Part shown: positions 43,300 through 52,241 of the stretch, in pieces | Layout of the letters: each line of letters opens with the position of its first letter | Numbering within the stretch: position 1 is the stretch's first letter | From: Mucilaginibacter sp. | Lineage (GTDB): Bacteria > Bacteroidota > Bacteroidia > Sphingobacteriales > Sphingobacteriaceae | Length of the DNA stretch: 64,000 bases | Direction of reading: 5' to 3' | Assembly (NCBI RefSeq): GCF_025362475.1 | Contig: NZ_JANYGH010000048.1 | Coordinates: 62,001 to 126,000, forward strand | Made by a program: the position numbers and the translations under genes | Notes under the pieces: generated by a model | What the model was told of the DNA's origin: nothing | Databases searched by the model: none | Seen by the model: the letters and a program-made list of their open reading frames with translations, nothing else

Positions 43300-44403
43300 A
43301 TGAGCATTAATAACACCTTGTTCAGGCCGTTTAGCCTGAAATCATTAAATATCAAAAACCGTATCGTGATGGCGCCCATGACCCGTTCATTTTCGCCAAA
43401 CGGAGTGCCTACTGCCGATGTTGCCGCTTATTACCGCAAGCGTGCTGAAGGCGAAGTTGGTTTAATTTTGTCTGAGGGCACCGTTATCGATCGTGTATCA
43501 TCATCAAACGATGCCAACATTCCGCATTTTTATGGCGATCAGGCTTTGGCCGGCTGGCAAAATGTAATTAACGATGTACATACAGCCGGTGGTGCTATGG
43601 GGCCGCAGATCTGGCATATGGGTATTATGGATAACCACCGTTCGGGCTGGGTTCCATCACAGCCTTTTGAAGGACCATCGGGCCTAAACCGGCCAGGGTT
43701 TAACAATGGTAATACCATGACCGATGCTGATATTGCCGATACCATTGCCGCGTTTGGCCGTGCTGCAGCCGACGCCAAAAGGTTAGGTTTTGATTGCGTG
43801 GAGATACATGGCGCGCATGGTTACCTTATCGACCAGTTTTTTTGGGATGCCACCAACCAGCGTACAGATATTTATGGCGGTAAAACATTAGCAGAACGCA
43901 GCCGCTTTGCGATTGAAGTTATTAAAGAGGTAAGAAAACAGGTTGGTGACGATTTTGCGGTGATTATCCGTTTATCGCAATGGAAACCTGCGGACTATGA
44001 TAACGTGCTGGCTAAAACACCGCAGGAACTGGAAAGCTGGTTAAACCCAATGGCCGATGCAGGAGTGGATATTTTTCATTGCTCGCAACGCCGTTTCTGG
44101 GAAACCCAATACGAGGGCTCAGATCTGAACTTTGCCGGCTGGGCAAAAAAGGTAACCGGTAAGGCTACTATCACAGTTGGTTCGGTTGGGTTGGACGGTG
44201 AGTTTTTGGCCGCCTTTGCAGGTGCCAGCTCAAACCCAAGCTCATTAGATGAATTATTGCGCCGTATGGACCGTGGCGATTTTGACCTGGTAGCAGTTGG
44301 TCGCCCCTTATTGGCCGATCCTCATTGGACACAAAAAATCCGCGAAGAACGTACAGATGAATTGAAAGGCTTTAGTAAAGAGGCTTTGATGGAGTTGGTG
44401 TAA
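43300..44403 (+). CDS. Old Yellow Enzyme-type NADH:flavin oxidoreductase (alkene reductase)
   Basis: A 367-residue FMN-dependent TIM-barrel enzyme: MAPMTRSFSPNG, QIWHMGIM, EIHGAHGYLIDQF (substrate-binding His) and VAVGRPLLADPHW. It reduces activated alkenes, nitro-compounds or quinones, and acts in electrophile defence. It lies 21 bp behind an ArsR gene and should be in the same transcript. Confidence 0.92.
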   Translation: MSINNTLFRPFSLKSLNIKNRIVMAPMTRSFSPNGVPTADVAAYYRKRAEGEVGLILSEGTVIDRVSSSNDANIPHFYGDQALAGWQNVINDVHTAGGAMGPQIWHMGIMDNHRSGWVPSQPFEGPSGLNRPGFNNGNTMTDADIADTIAAFGRAAADAKRLGFDCVEIHGAHGYLIDQFFWDATNQRTDIYGGKTLAERSRFAIEVIKEVRKQVGDDFAVIIRLSQWKPADYDNVLAKTPQELESWLNPMADAGVDIFHCSQRRFWETQYEGSDLNFAGWAKKVTGKATITVGSVGLDGEFLAAFAGASSNPSSLDELLRRMDRGDFDLVAVGRPLLADPHWTQKIREERTDELKGFSKEALMELV

Positions 44404-44476
44404 TATATATTAAAAGCTTTGTCATTGCGGAACATCTCAGGGGATAATGAAGGGGAAATGACGTTTTGAAAAGTTT

Positions 44477-44564
44477 GTCATCCTGAGGAACGAAGGATCT
44501 ATTCGCAGACTGTGCAGGGCGAAGAAGCATGGTGGAGAATAGATCCTTCGTTCCTCAGGATGAC
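44477..44564. repeat. REP-like palindrome, copy 4
   Basis: A copy with GTCATCCTGAGGAACGAAGGATC at the left and CCTCAGGATGAC at the right. It is the most diverged of the core copies and lies between the convergent OYE and SRPBCC genes. Confidence 0.78.
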
Positions 44565-44622
44565 AAAAGTTTTTTTTTGCTAACACGTCATGGGAACGAG
44601 GCAATGCTTTTTTTAATACATC

Positions 44623-45096
44623 CTACCCCTTATACTTCCCAAACATCTCCTCAATAGCCTTTTCCCTAAACGCAAAAATTTTGTTCACCTCTTTACCTAC
44701 AAAAACCTTGTTGGTGATGGTACCTATAAAGCCATAGGGTATGGCGTAGTGTAATATATCATTCATTTGCACACCACCTTTTATCTCTTTAAAATGATGC
44801 TGGTGATGCCATAACGCGTAAGGACCAAAGCGTTGTTCATCTACAAAGTATTGCTTATCAGCAACGTGGGTAATCTCTGTCATCCAGTTCATTTTGATAC
44901 CCAGCAGAGGCGATATTTTGTAGGTAATGATCATGCCGGGGTACATTTTTGTATCCGCAGTATAATCAGATGTTACCACAAAGCTCATTTCGGGCGGAGT
45001 GATCTTAGCCAAATTAAGTGGCGATGAAAAAAAATCCCAGGCCTCCTCCAGGGAAATAGGGATTTTTTGTTCGGTTTTTAAAACGTATGTTTTCAC
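44623..45096 (-). CDS. SRPBCC (START-like) family protein
   Basis: A 157-residue START-type protein: KTEQKIPISLEEAWDFFSSPLNLAKITPPEMSF begins the fold, MYPGMIITYKISPLLGIKMNWMTEI the middle, and the long terminal helix ends the protein. It starts with GTG at 45096. These proteins bind hydrophobic ligands; related ones occur beside TIGR01777 genes, but this one is separate. Upstream by 43 bp is the rhodanese gene on the same strand. Confidence 0.85.
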   Translation of the reverse strand: MKTYVLKTEQKIPISLEEAWDFFSSPLNLAKITPPEMSFVVTSDYTADTKMYPGMIITYKISPLLGIKMNWMTEITHVADKQYFVDEQRFGPYALWHHQHHFKEIKGGVQMNDILHYAIPYGFIGTITNKVFVGKEVNKIFAFREKAIEEMFGKYKG

Positions 45097-45139
45097 AAGC
45101 CAATATCAATTAATACAATATTGTTGTAAATATACATTT

Positions 45140-45976
45140 TTATCTTGTAATTGTACCAATTGGTAAATCACGTCTTGACCACTCACTCCAGGAGCCAACA
45201 TATAATTTGGGGCCGGTAATGCCGGCGTACTCCATACCCAAAAGGGTGTGGCATGCCGTAACGCCCGATCCACAGTGAACAATGATATCCTCATGGGCTA
45301 CATCGCCAATGGTTTCATCATAAATTTTACGCAGCGCCTCGGCCGGCAGGTATTTACCGTCAACATCCAGGTTGGTAATATAAGGCAGGTTATAGGCACC
45401 GGGGATATGCCCGGCTATCAAATCAAGCGGCTCGGTTTGTCCTAAGTATCTTGGGGTTTCCCGCACATCTATCACAATCCTCTCCGGGTTATGCGCAGCT
45501 GTACCTACTTCCTCAATTACAACAGTGCCTGTATAACCGGCAGGTACCGGGTAAGGCGCAACCGGGTTTGGCGTGTACTCTTCGGTGCTTAACTCAATAC
45601 CCGCATCTGTAGCAGCCTGCAATCCGCCGTTTAATACCTGTACATTTTGATGCCCAATGGCTTTCAGCATCCACCAGAAACGGGCACCTCCAAAGGCAGC
45701 AGCTTTATCATCATAAACAATCACATGGCTATCGGGGCTTATTCCCAATTTACCCAGGAAGGCTGCAAAATCATTAATATTGGGTAGTGGATGCCTGCCC
45801 CCTATTGCGGCATTGGTAACAGGGGCTGCCAAATCCCTGTCCAGATCAACATAGGCAGCATTTTTGAGGTGACCGGCAAGGTAGCGGTCATGGGTATCTT
45901 TACCGGCGCGGGCGTCGATAAGTATGGTATTCGGGCCGGCCATAGCCGGATCGTTAATTTCAATTAGTGGCGACAT
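45140..45976 (-). CDS. Sulfurtransferase with two rhodanese domains
   Basis: A 278-residue SseA-type sulfurtransferase. The N-terminal rhodanese domain is inactive-type and carries DARAGKDTHDRYLAGHLKNAAYVDLD. The C-terminal domain has the catalytic loop CGSGVTAC. It transfers sulfur from thiosulfate or 3-mercaptopyruvate to cyanide or thiols. The CGSGVT loop type favours 3-mercaptopyruvate or thiosulfate; not decidable here. A TATATTTG -7 box (minus, 46002-46009) lies 25 bp upstream. Confidence 0.9.
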   Translation of the reverse strand: MSPLIEINDPAMAGPNTILIDARAGKDTHDRYLAGHLKNAAYVDLDRDLAAPVTNAAIGGRHPLPNINDFAAFLGKLGISPDSHVIVYDDKAAAFGGARFWWMLKAIGHQNVQVLNGGLQAATDAGIELSTEEYTPNPVAPYPVPAGYTGTVVIEEVGTAAHNPERIVIDVRETPRYLGQTEPLDLIAGHIPGAYNLPYITNLDVDGKYLPAEALRKIYDETIGDVAHEDIIVHCGSGVTACHTLLGMEYAGITGPKLYVGSWSEWSRRDLPIGTITR

Positions 45977-46001
45977 AGTTATTTCGATCTGTAGTAAAGA
46001 T

Positions 46002-46009
46002 CAAATATA
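46002..46009 (-). promoter_or_regulatory. -7 box of the sulfurtransferase gene
   Basis: The minus strand reads TATATTTG, an exact TAnnTTTG, 25 bases upstream of the ATG at 45976. Confidence 0.5.
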
Positions 46010-46036
46010 AATACACCGCTTTTACTTTTGCGCTTT

Positions 46037-46510
46037 TTACTGCACTATTTTATTGGCGCAGTATGAGCTGGCAAAAGCCTCCGGTTTAGCCTTAAATACA
46101 AAACCCATGCTTAAAATGTAGCCCATGGCCTCGTGCAGCGCCTGGTTTGATTTAAACATTGGGTTGGTATTAATGTCGGCGTGTACTTCCAGTTCCACAT
46201 CGTACAGGTCAAGCAAATCGCAAAGCTTGTAGGCAATGTCAATTGATTTTTGCACCTCGCTAAGCATACGCTCCTTGATGCTCATTTTTTGTGATGTACG
46301 CTCCTGGTGAATAAACATAAATGCACCACGCTGCTCCCGTACAAAAACAATAACTGTAGCAAAATCAGTTACGGTGCCTTTAACCTGCGAATCGGTTCCG
46401 ATACATACTTTAAGTTTGTTGCCGAGGTTGGCTTCGCGTTCAATCGCCCTTTCTACCTCTTCCATAATGGGCGATTGGATTACCTCACCGCTGAATTTTC
46501 TCCAGGTCAT
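46037..46510 (-). CDS. DUF458/YkuK-like ribonuclease H-fold protein
   Basis: A 157-residue protein resembling B. subtilis YkuK: an Asp-rich RNase H-like core with CIGTDSQVKGTVTDFATVIVF and VELEVHADINTNPMFKSNQALHEAMGYI. The acidic residues could bind metal. Its exact role is unknown. It is monocistronic. Confidence 0.75.
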   Translation of the reverse strand: MTWRKFSGEVIQSPIMEEVERAIEREANLGNKLKVCIGTDSQVKGTVTDFATVIVFVREQRGAFMFIHQERTSQKMSIKERMLSEVQKSIDIAYKLCDLLDLYDVELEVHADINTNPMFKSNQALHEAMGYILSMGFVFKAKPEAFASSYCANKIVQ

Positions 46511-46680
46511 AAAAATTGATTTTAGTTAATTTTAGCTGACCCATTTTATAGGTCTATAAAAATAAGCGATAAGGTTTCATATAAACGTAAACTACATATG
46601 ATTTATTTGTTAACATTTAGCTGAATATCAACAAGATCGCGTTTTTTCATGACAATTTGAAGATTGAGCGGAATTTTTCC

Positions 46681-46730
46681 GATGTGCAGATGGAGGACTA
46701 ATATGCAGATTACAGGTGTGCAGATGAAGG
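46681..46730. repeat. GATGTGCAGAT word-repeat cluster
   Basis: GATGTGCAGAT (46681), ATATGCAGAT (46701) and GTGTGCAGATG (46716) recur at irregular spacing. The same words occur at 33879-33912. It lies in the 532-bp spacer between DUF458 and plsC. Confidence 0.5.
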
Positions 46731-46858
46731 ATGATTGTGTAGAAATATCTGAGTTGCTCTGTAATTGAACAAATGCAGTTCAGTTAAAAAATGCGGAAGA
46801 GTTGTTTTTGAGGACACAAACAACGGGGGTGGAAGAAATGTCAATGAGAATATAAGTG

Positions 46859-47033
46859 CTCGGAAGATATAAAAAAGGTGAGGCAATGTGCGATTCCTTC
46901 CTCGGGGAAGGGAAGGTAGGGGTTAAATCAGGCGTTCAAATACAGGTGCAGATGGTATGTCGGTGAAACCCCTCCCTGCCATTGCGCGCATTCCGGCCGC
47001 ACCCCTCCCGTTGGGAGGGAATTAAAAAACAGT
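46859..47033. repeat. Degenerate or truncated copy of the 48514-48755 element
   Basis: Shared blocks with the element at 48514-48755 include TGTGCGATTCCTTCCTCGGGG, GTAGGGGTT, AACCCCTCCCTGC, TTGCGCGCATTCC and CCCCTCCCGTTGGGAGGGA. The left flank keeps a weak TGCTCGGAAG match, while the right inverted end is not seen; plsC begins 10 bp later. Confidence 0.65.
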
Positions 47034-47042
47034 TAACAAGGT

Positions 47043-47774
47043 TTAATTCAACGCTGCCCTGATAGCGTTTTCGGCTTCCAGCACCAGGTCTTCCATGGGG
47101 CGGCCGGCAGGTTCAATTGGTGAAAGTACCTCCCAGATCATCGGCGTAAAAGTATTGAGCGGATACTGTCCGTATTGGATCATTTTCCAGGAATCTTTTA
47201 TGGCGATAGGTACCAGCAGAGCCTCAGGGCATTTTTTAAGTATGGTAGCTATGCCGCCAACCTGGAAGGTTTTTACTGTACCATCTGTTGAACGGGTGCC
47301 CTCGGGGAATATCACCGCCGACCATTTATTCTCTTTCATTCGCTGAGCAAGCTTTACAATTTCGCTGATTGATTGCCTGCCATCTTTACGATCGATATTG
47401 GCACCGCCACCATGTTTCAGGTTAAAGGAGATAGACGGAATGCCTTTAGTAAGCTCAATTTTTGAAATAAATTTAGCGTGATATTTACGCAGATACCAGA
47501 TGAGCGGAGGTATATCGAGCAGCCCCTGGTGATTGGCCAGGAAAATAATAGGTCGCCCAACCGGCAGGTTTTGTTTGTTGATGAAGGTAACCGTGTTACC
47601 TAACACGTATACCGAGCGTAAAAGGAATAGGTTTAAAATATCCACCGACCTTTTATGTGCCGAATAACCGAAAAAACGAAGGCACACCCACTGGATAGGT
47701 TGAAATATTATAAGTATCAATAAAAACACTCCTGTTGCTATCGGAGTAAGGAAATAGCCTAAAAATTTTTTCAT
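47043..47774 (-). CDS. plsC: 1-acyl-sn-glycerol-3-phosphate acyltransferase
   Basis: A 243-residue lipid acyltransferase with a membrane anchor (YFLTPIATGVFLLILIIFQPI). Motif I is NHQGLLDIPP in the position of NHxxxxD, with LLD supplying the Asp. Motif III is FPEGTRS. It makes phosphatidic acid. A TAAATTTG -7 box ends 8 bases before the start. Downstream is a degenerate repeat element. Confidence 0.9.
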   Translation of the reverse strand: MKKFLGYFLTPIATGVFLLILIIFQPIQWVCLRFFGYSAHKRSVDILNLFLLRSVYVLGNTVTFINKQNLPVGRPIIFLANHQGLLDIPPLIWYLRKYHAKFISKIELTKGIPSISFNLKHGGGANIDRKDGRQSISEIVKLAQRMKENKWSAVIFPEGTRSTDGTVKTFQVGGIATILKKCPEALLVPIAIKDSWKMIQYGQYPLNTFTPMIWEVLSPIEPAGRPMEDLVLEAENAIRAALN

Positions 47775-47782
47775 TCGACTGG

Positions 47783-47790
47783 CAAATTTA
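47783..47790 (-). promoter_or_regulatory. -7 box of plsC
   Basis: On the minus strand the sequence is TAAATTTG, 8 bases upstream of the ATG at 47774, giving an almost leaderless transcript. Confidence 0.5.
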
Positions 47791-47815
47791 GGTTTATTTT
47801 GTAGAAACCGATGGT

Positions 47816-48376
47816 CTATATCCGGTTTTCTATAATCAGCAATTGCACTTTTAACACTGCGGCAACCGTCATCGCATCAGTGATTTCACCATCGCAAACC
47901 ATTTGGTATACGCTGGCAAACGGTAGTTTTTTAACTATCAGCTGTTCGGTATCTTCCGGCTCGGCTTCAAACTGGGCCAGGTCGCGGGCTACATATATAA
48001 TGCTCAGCTCATCACTTACCGAGTTACTGAGATGCAGACGTTGAATCTCGGTCCACCGGTTGGCTTTCAGGCCTGTTTCTTCCAGCAGTTCGCGCTTTGC
48101 AGCATCCAGCGGATCGGTATGATCAAGGCCACCGCCTTCTGGCATTTCCCAACTATATTGGTTCAGCGCAAAACGATACTGCCCTACCAGGTAGGTATTT
48201 AGCTCATCATCAAGCGGTAAAACACCTATGGCCAGGTTTTTATAGTGCACCTTGCCGTAAATGCCGGGATTGCCGGATGGGTTTATTACCTGGTACTCGG
48301 TTAAATTTATCCAGGGGTTGTCATATATTACTTTTTCGGAGGTTATTTTCCAGGGGTTATTTTCGGGATGCAACAT
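47816..48376 (-). CDS. NUDIX hydrolase (ADP-ribose/nucleoside diphosphate-sugar type)
   Basis: A 186-residue NUDIX protein. The box is GGGLDHTDPLDAAKRELLEETGLKA, with REXXEE as RELLEETG. The N-terminal region (NPWKITSEKVIYDNPWINLTEYQVINP) matches ADP-ribose pyrophosphatases. ATG 48376 is preferred over the longer reading. It is upstream of plsC by 41 bp on the same strand. Confidence 0.88.
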   Translation of the reverse strand: MLHPENNPWKITSEKVIYDNPWINLTEYQVINPSGNPGIYGKVHYKNLAIGVLPLDDELNTYLVGQYRFALNQYSWEMPEGGGLDHTDPLDAAKRELLEETGLKANRWTEIQRLHLSNSVSDELSIIYVARDLAQFEAEPEDTEQLIVKKLPFASVYQMVCDGEITDAMTVAAVLKVQLLIIENRI

Positions 48377-48513
48377 GGGGTTAAAATAGTAATATTTGCA
48401 CAAAGGATGAAGGATAAAAAACGGGGAAATGGCCTAAAATTTTATACTCAAATAAACCGATTGATTTTAAACAAGTAACCGCGGTTTAGAAAAAACTGCC
48501 GTAAAGTGAATAT

Positions 48514-48755
48514 AAAATATAGCGATGAGCTTTAAACCTTGAGTGTTCGAAAGGTTAAAAGGAGCAGGAGGATGTGCGATTCCTTCCTCGGGGAAGGAGG
48601 AGGTAGGGGTTTGACCAGCCATTCACTGCCGCATTTCTCGTCGCTTTTAGAAACCCCTCCCTGCTTTTGCGCGCATTCCCAACCGCACCCCTCCCGTTGG
48701 GAGGGAATAAAAAAGCTTTCGAACACTTCTGGCTTTAAATCCATCGCTATATTTT
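48514..48755. mobile_element. 242-bp MITE-like element with 40-bp inverted ends
   Basis: The left end (48514-48553: AAAATATAGCGATG..., TGTTCGAAAG) is repeated inverted at 48716-48755 with few mismatches. The interior contains CTTCCTCGGGG, AACCCCTCCC and CCCTCCCGTTGGGAGGGA, and no gene. It fills most of the 407-bp gap between the NUDIX gene and the lipoprotein gene. I see no target-site duplication. Confidence 0.7.
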
Positions 48756-48783
48756 TACAAGTTCCAAAGAGATCAAGCCAATA

Positions 48784-49302
48784 CTACTTTACATAAACAA
48801 AAGAAACGCTTTTACTCACCACCAGGCCGCTCATGTTTTGGCCTACATAAGTGATGGTATATTTGCCCGGTTTATCAATAGCGAACCCTTTCAACACATC
48901 AACCATCGATAAAATGCTGCCTTTCTGATCAACTTTTATATAACTACTTGCCGGTGGCGGCATTATTCTTTTGGCCATTGCGCCCCTGTAATCAACCTCG
49001 TTCCCATTCCCGTCTTTAACTTCCAGGTATTTGCTCATCAAAGGCTCAAAAGGGGTATGCCATTTACAAAAATGCTGCGCACTATCGGCATGGTTAAAAA
49101 CCGTAAATTTCAACAATACCGAATCGCCAACTTTAATGGTATCCCTGATCTGCATTTCGGCAACGAGGCCTTTTTCTACAGATTTATCAGCATTTTGTTG
49201 TGTTGCGGAATCTGGCTTATGACTGGTGTTTTTGGTTGTATTAACGCTGCAGGCAGAAATCATCATCATTGCTGCAGATAATATTAACATATAGTTTTTC
49301 AT
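48784..49302 (-). CDS. Lipoprotein of unknown function
   Basis: A 172-residue lipoprotein with signal peptide and lipobox ISAC. The body looks like an Ig-like beta domain (VLLKFTVFNHADSAQHF...KYTITYVGQNMSGLVVSKSVSFVYVK), as in intracellular proteinase inhibitor-like (BsuPI) proteins. I cannot name the family with certainty. No operon partner. Confidence 0.6.
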   Translation of the reverse strand: MKNYMLILSAAMMMISACSVNTTKNTSHKPDSATQQNADKSVEKGLVAEMQIRDTIKVGDSVLLKFTVFNHADSAQHFCKWHTPFEPLMSKYLEVKDGNGNEVDYRGAMAKRIMPPPASSYIKVDQKGSILSMVDVLKGFAIDKPGKYTITYVGQNMSGLVVSKSVSFVYVK

Positions 49303-49494
49303 TCTGCAAAAGTATCCCTTTTATCAGCTTGAAACCGTCTTTGACCTGTAAAATAGAATTAAAATTTGTGTTAAATTAACCCCTGTAAATACACCAGTCT
49401 ATCTGCGTTATAAAACAGGTAAATTAATTTAGCACGATTTTTTTTGGATTATAAAACGCTTTTATAATTTTACACTCTACCATTTAAACTACTT

Positions 49495-50934
49495 ATGATT
49501 ACCAGAAGACATTTCATTAAAATTAACAGCGTGGCGACTGCCGGTTTAGGCCTTAGCGCTGTGCCTGTACCCGCCTGGCTTGGCAATACTGCACCTGTAT
49601 TTGAAAGCCGCCGCCCAAAACTTGCCGACCGCAAATTCACCAGCAAAGCGGTTGAAAGTATCATACAAAAAGTTAAAGCCGACATCAAAGATCCTGAAGT
49701 AGCCTGGCTTTTTGAAAACTGCTATCCAAACACGCTGGATACCACCGTTAATTACTCCGAAAAAGACGGCAAACCTGACACATTTGTAATCACAGGCGAT
49801 ATTTTTGCCATGTGGATGCGCGATTCATCGGCACAGGTTTGGCCATACTTACCCCTTATAAAAACAGACCCCGAACTTAAAAAAGTTATACAAGGGGTAT
49901 TGAGCCGACAAGCAAAATGTGTGTTGATAGACCCCTATGCCAATGCCTTTAACGAAGGCCCAACCGGCAGCGAATGGGATACCGACGTTACCGACATGAA
50001 GCCCGAGCTGCATGAACGCAAATGGGAAATTGACTCACTTTGTTATCCGGTTCGTTTAGCTTATAACTATTGGAAAATTAGCGGCGACAGCAGCTTTTTC
50101 GACGATAACTGGCAAAAAGCAGGCAAAACCATATTAGATACTTTTAAAGTACAGCAACGTAAAAACGGCAAAGGCCCTTACCATTTTCAGCGTAAAACCG
50201 AAACCGCCAGCGATACCGCGCCAAACCGTGGCTATGGCAACCCGGTAAAACCTGTTGGTTTAATCTGCTCTATCTTCCGCCCGTCGGATGATGCTACTAT
50301 TTATCCTTTCCTTATCCCGTCAAATTATTTTGCCGTTACCAGCTTAAGGCAAATGGCCGAAATGTTTAGTGTGATAGGTAAAGATGCCAAAACAGCGGCC
50401 GAATGCAAAGCCCTTGCCGCCGAGGTGGAAGCCGCTATTAAAAAATACGCGGTAGTTAATCACCCTGTATACGGCAAAATTTTAGCTTTTGAGGTTGATG
50501 GTTATGGTAATCAATTATTGATGGATGATAGCAATGTTCCCAGCCTGCTGGCCCTGCCCTACCTTGACTCATTGCCCGTTACCGACCCATTATACCAAAA
50601 CACCCGCCGCTTTGTACTTAGTTTAGATAACCCATACTTTTTTAAAGGCAAGGTTGCCGAAGGCATTGGCGGCCCGCACGTAGGGATAGATTTTATATGG
50701 CCAATGGCAATTACCATGCGCGCCTTAACATCAACCAATAAGCTCGAAATAACCCGCTGTTTGCACATGTTAAAAAACACCCATGCAGGTACGGGCTTTA
50801 TGCACGAAGGTTTCCATAAAGATAATGCCAGCAATTTTACCCGTAAATGGTTTGCCTGGGCAAATACCTTATTTGGCGAACTCATCATTAAGGTGCATGC
50901 GCATCACCCGGATATTTTGCAGAAGATGTTATAA
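49495..50934 (+). CDS. GH125 exo-alpha-1,6-mannosidase-like glycosidase
   Basis: A 479-residue enzyme of glycoside hydrolase family 125 (formerly DUF1237). The N terminus ITRRHFIKINSVATAGLGL has the RR of a Tat signal. The catalytic barrel contains MWMRDSSAQVWPY (residues 106-118), NEGPTGSEWDTDVTDM, HERKWEIDSLCYPVRLAY, GLICSIFRPSDDATIYPF and a C-terminal HEGFHKDN with the other acid/base region. It would remove terminal alpha-1,6-mannose outside the cytoplasm. It ends 8 bp before a convergent membrane-protein gene. Confidence 0.9.
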   Translation: MITRRHFIKINSVATAGLGLSAVPVPAWLGNTAPVFESRRPKLADRKFTSKAVESIIQKVKADIKDPEVAWLFENCYPNTLDTTVNYSEKDGKPDTFVITGDIFAMWMRDSSAQVWPYLPLIKTDPELKKVIQGVLSRQAKCVLIDPYANAFNEGPTGSEWDTDVTDMKPELHERKWEIDSLCYPVRLAYNYWKISGDSSFFDDNWQKAGKTILDTFKVQQRKNGKGPYHFQRKTETASDTAPNRGYGNPVKPVGLICSIFRPSDDATIYPFLIPSNYFAVTSLRQMAEMFSVIGKDAKTAAECKALAAEVEAAIKKYAVVNHPVYGKILAFEVDGYGNQLLMDDSNVPSLLALPYLDSLPVTDPLYQNTRRFVLSLDNPYFFKGKVAEGIGGPHVGIDFIWPMAITMRALTSTNKLEITRCLHMLKNTHAGTGFMHEGFHKDNASNFTRKWFAWANTLFGELIIKVHAHHPDILQKML

Positions 50935-50942
50935 TGACTGTT

Positions 50943-51707
50943 TTAAAACAGCGGCCTACCTAACATGGCATTATAAAACAACAAGGACACAATTACAAAA
51001 TACAGGCCGGCAAAAACAATTGCCGGCTTTGCTTTTTTAGTTTTGATGAGTACAACAAAAAGCGGTACAATTTGCAGCGCATGCAACCCCATAAAATGTA
51101 CTATCCGCAAATCGCCGGCACTGCGGCTCCAGTTAAGAAGCGGCAAACCGGGGCCGCCATCAGCAGCGCCAACCGTATGTGCCAATTGTGAGGCCATTAC
51201 GCCACCCTCAAGGGCAAATACACCTGCCATGATAATACCGAGCCTAATTGCCCATAATAAAGCCGGGCTTATTTGCACCGCGCTTACTTTAAAAAACATA
51301 TACCCCATATAAAGGGCAAACAGCGTTTGCAAAACAATAACTACCCCCATTAAACTAAACAAAATGGCGTTGTAAAGGCTGGATGTGTTGTAGTGCGATA
51401 GCTGCCCCCTGGCAGCCTGGCTGGCAATGGCCAGCATTTCAAACGTCAAAGCAAATACGCTGAAGTTTACAAAGCGTTTTTTGATCTGCTCAAATGGCAG
51501 GTACTGCAACAGCAAAGGCCACGTTAAACAATAAATGGCTATGGAGATAGCAAACTTGATAGGTTTTATCCATAGGTTGATGCCCATAAGTTGCCGATGA
51601 TCAAACTGCGCTACGATAACCATCAGTATAAACAAGGCCAGGTGCCCCAACCCGCAATAGTAAAAGACCGGGCTTTTGATTTTAATAAGGGTGAATAACG
51701 TTTTCAT
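50943..51707 (-). CDS. Polytopic membrane protein of unknown function
   Basis: A 254-residue protein with about seven transmembrane segments (for example GLGHLALFILMVIVA, FAISIAIYCLTWPLLL and FSLMGVVIVLQTLFALYMGYMF). I do not recognise a catalytic motif. It starts within the stop of the ABA4-like gene (ATGA-type 4-base overlap) and is probably in one transcript with it. The Crp regulator upstream may control both. Confidence 0.75.
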   Translation of the reverse strand: MKTLFTLIKIKSPVFYYCGLGHLALFILMVIVAQFDHRQLMGINLWIKPIKFAISIAIYCLTWPLLLQYLPFEQIKKRFVNFSVFALTFEMLAIASQAARGQLSHYNTSSLYNAILFSLMGVVIVLQTLFALYMGYMFFKVSAVQISPALLWAIRLGIIMAGVFALEGGVMASQLAHTVGAADGGPGLPLLNWSRSAGDLRIVHFMGLHALQIVPLFVVLIKTKKAKPAIVFAGLYFVIVSLLFYNAMLGRPLF

Positions 51708-52120
51708 TTACTTGTTTTTACTTTTTGTATAATTTGATAAAGCAGGAAACCGCATGGGCCAAACATAAATGTAAGTGCCAGGCATGGCACCAACAGCCAA
51801 TGCGAAATTGATTTTGCCTGCGCCGATTTGAGGATAGAGAACCCTATCAGCAAATCAAAAGCCAGGTAATGTACCCAACCGGCAAGCAACAGGTTATCAT
51901 TATTAAAAAGCACATGTACCTGCTGCAGCGAGTTAAAGCCACCACCCGGCGTATTAAAAAAGCCCATAATGTAAATGCAATAGATAACAGATAATAGCAA
52001 GGGAACAACTGTATGATCAATTAGCCACGTTGTAACCTTCCATTTGGGGAGTACGATGAGCAGCAGCCATTGCAAAGCTGCAATTGCCCCTGCCGCCGAA
52101 AATACCTGATCTGGATTCAT
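51704..52120 (-). CDS. ABA4-like family membrane protein (DUF4281)
   Basis: A 138-residue protein with four predicted transmembrane helices. It resembles DUF4281/ABA4-like proteins: FNTPGGGFNSLQQVHVLF, AGWVHYLAFDLLIGFSIL and LTFMFGPCGFLLYQII. In plants ABA4 affects neoxanthin formation, but bacterial roles are unknown. It overlaps the next gene by four bases. A Crp family gene is 121 bp upstream. Confidence 0.75.
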   Translation of the reverse strand: MNPDQVFSAAGAIAALQWLLLIVLPKWKVTTWLIDHTVVPLLLSVIYCIYIMGFFNTPGGGFNSLQQVHVLFNNDNLLLAGWVHYLAFDLLIGFSILKSAQAKSISHWLLVPCLALTFMFGPCGFLLYQIIQKVKTSK

Positions 52121-52241
52121 ATTATTTTTAATTTAAGTTGATGTGTAAAGCATAAATAAATGCACACTACAAAACTGGGACTAATGGCTTAGCTTAAAAA
52201 TGACATGGGGTTAAAAAGAGCAATAAATTTATTAACCTAAG

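Noticed and set aside
48532..48744. Small open frames in both directions inside the MITE-like element
   Set aside because: They depend on the inverted ends and GC-rich core and show no protein-like conservation.
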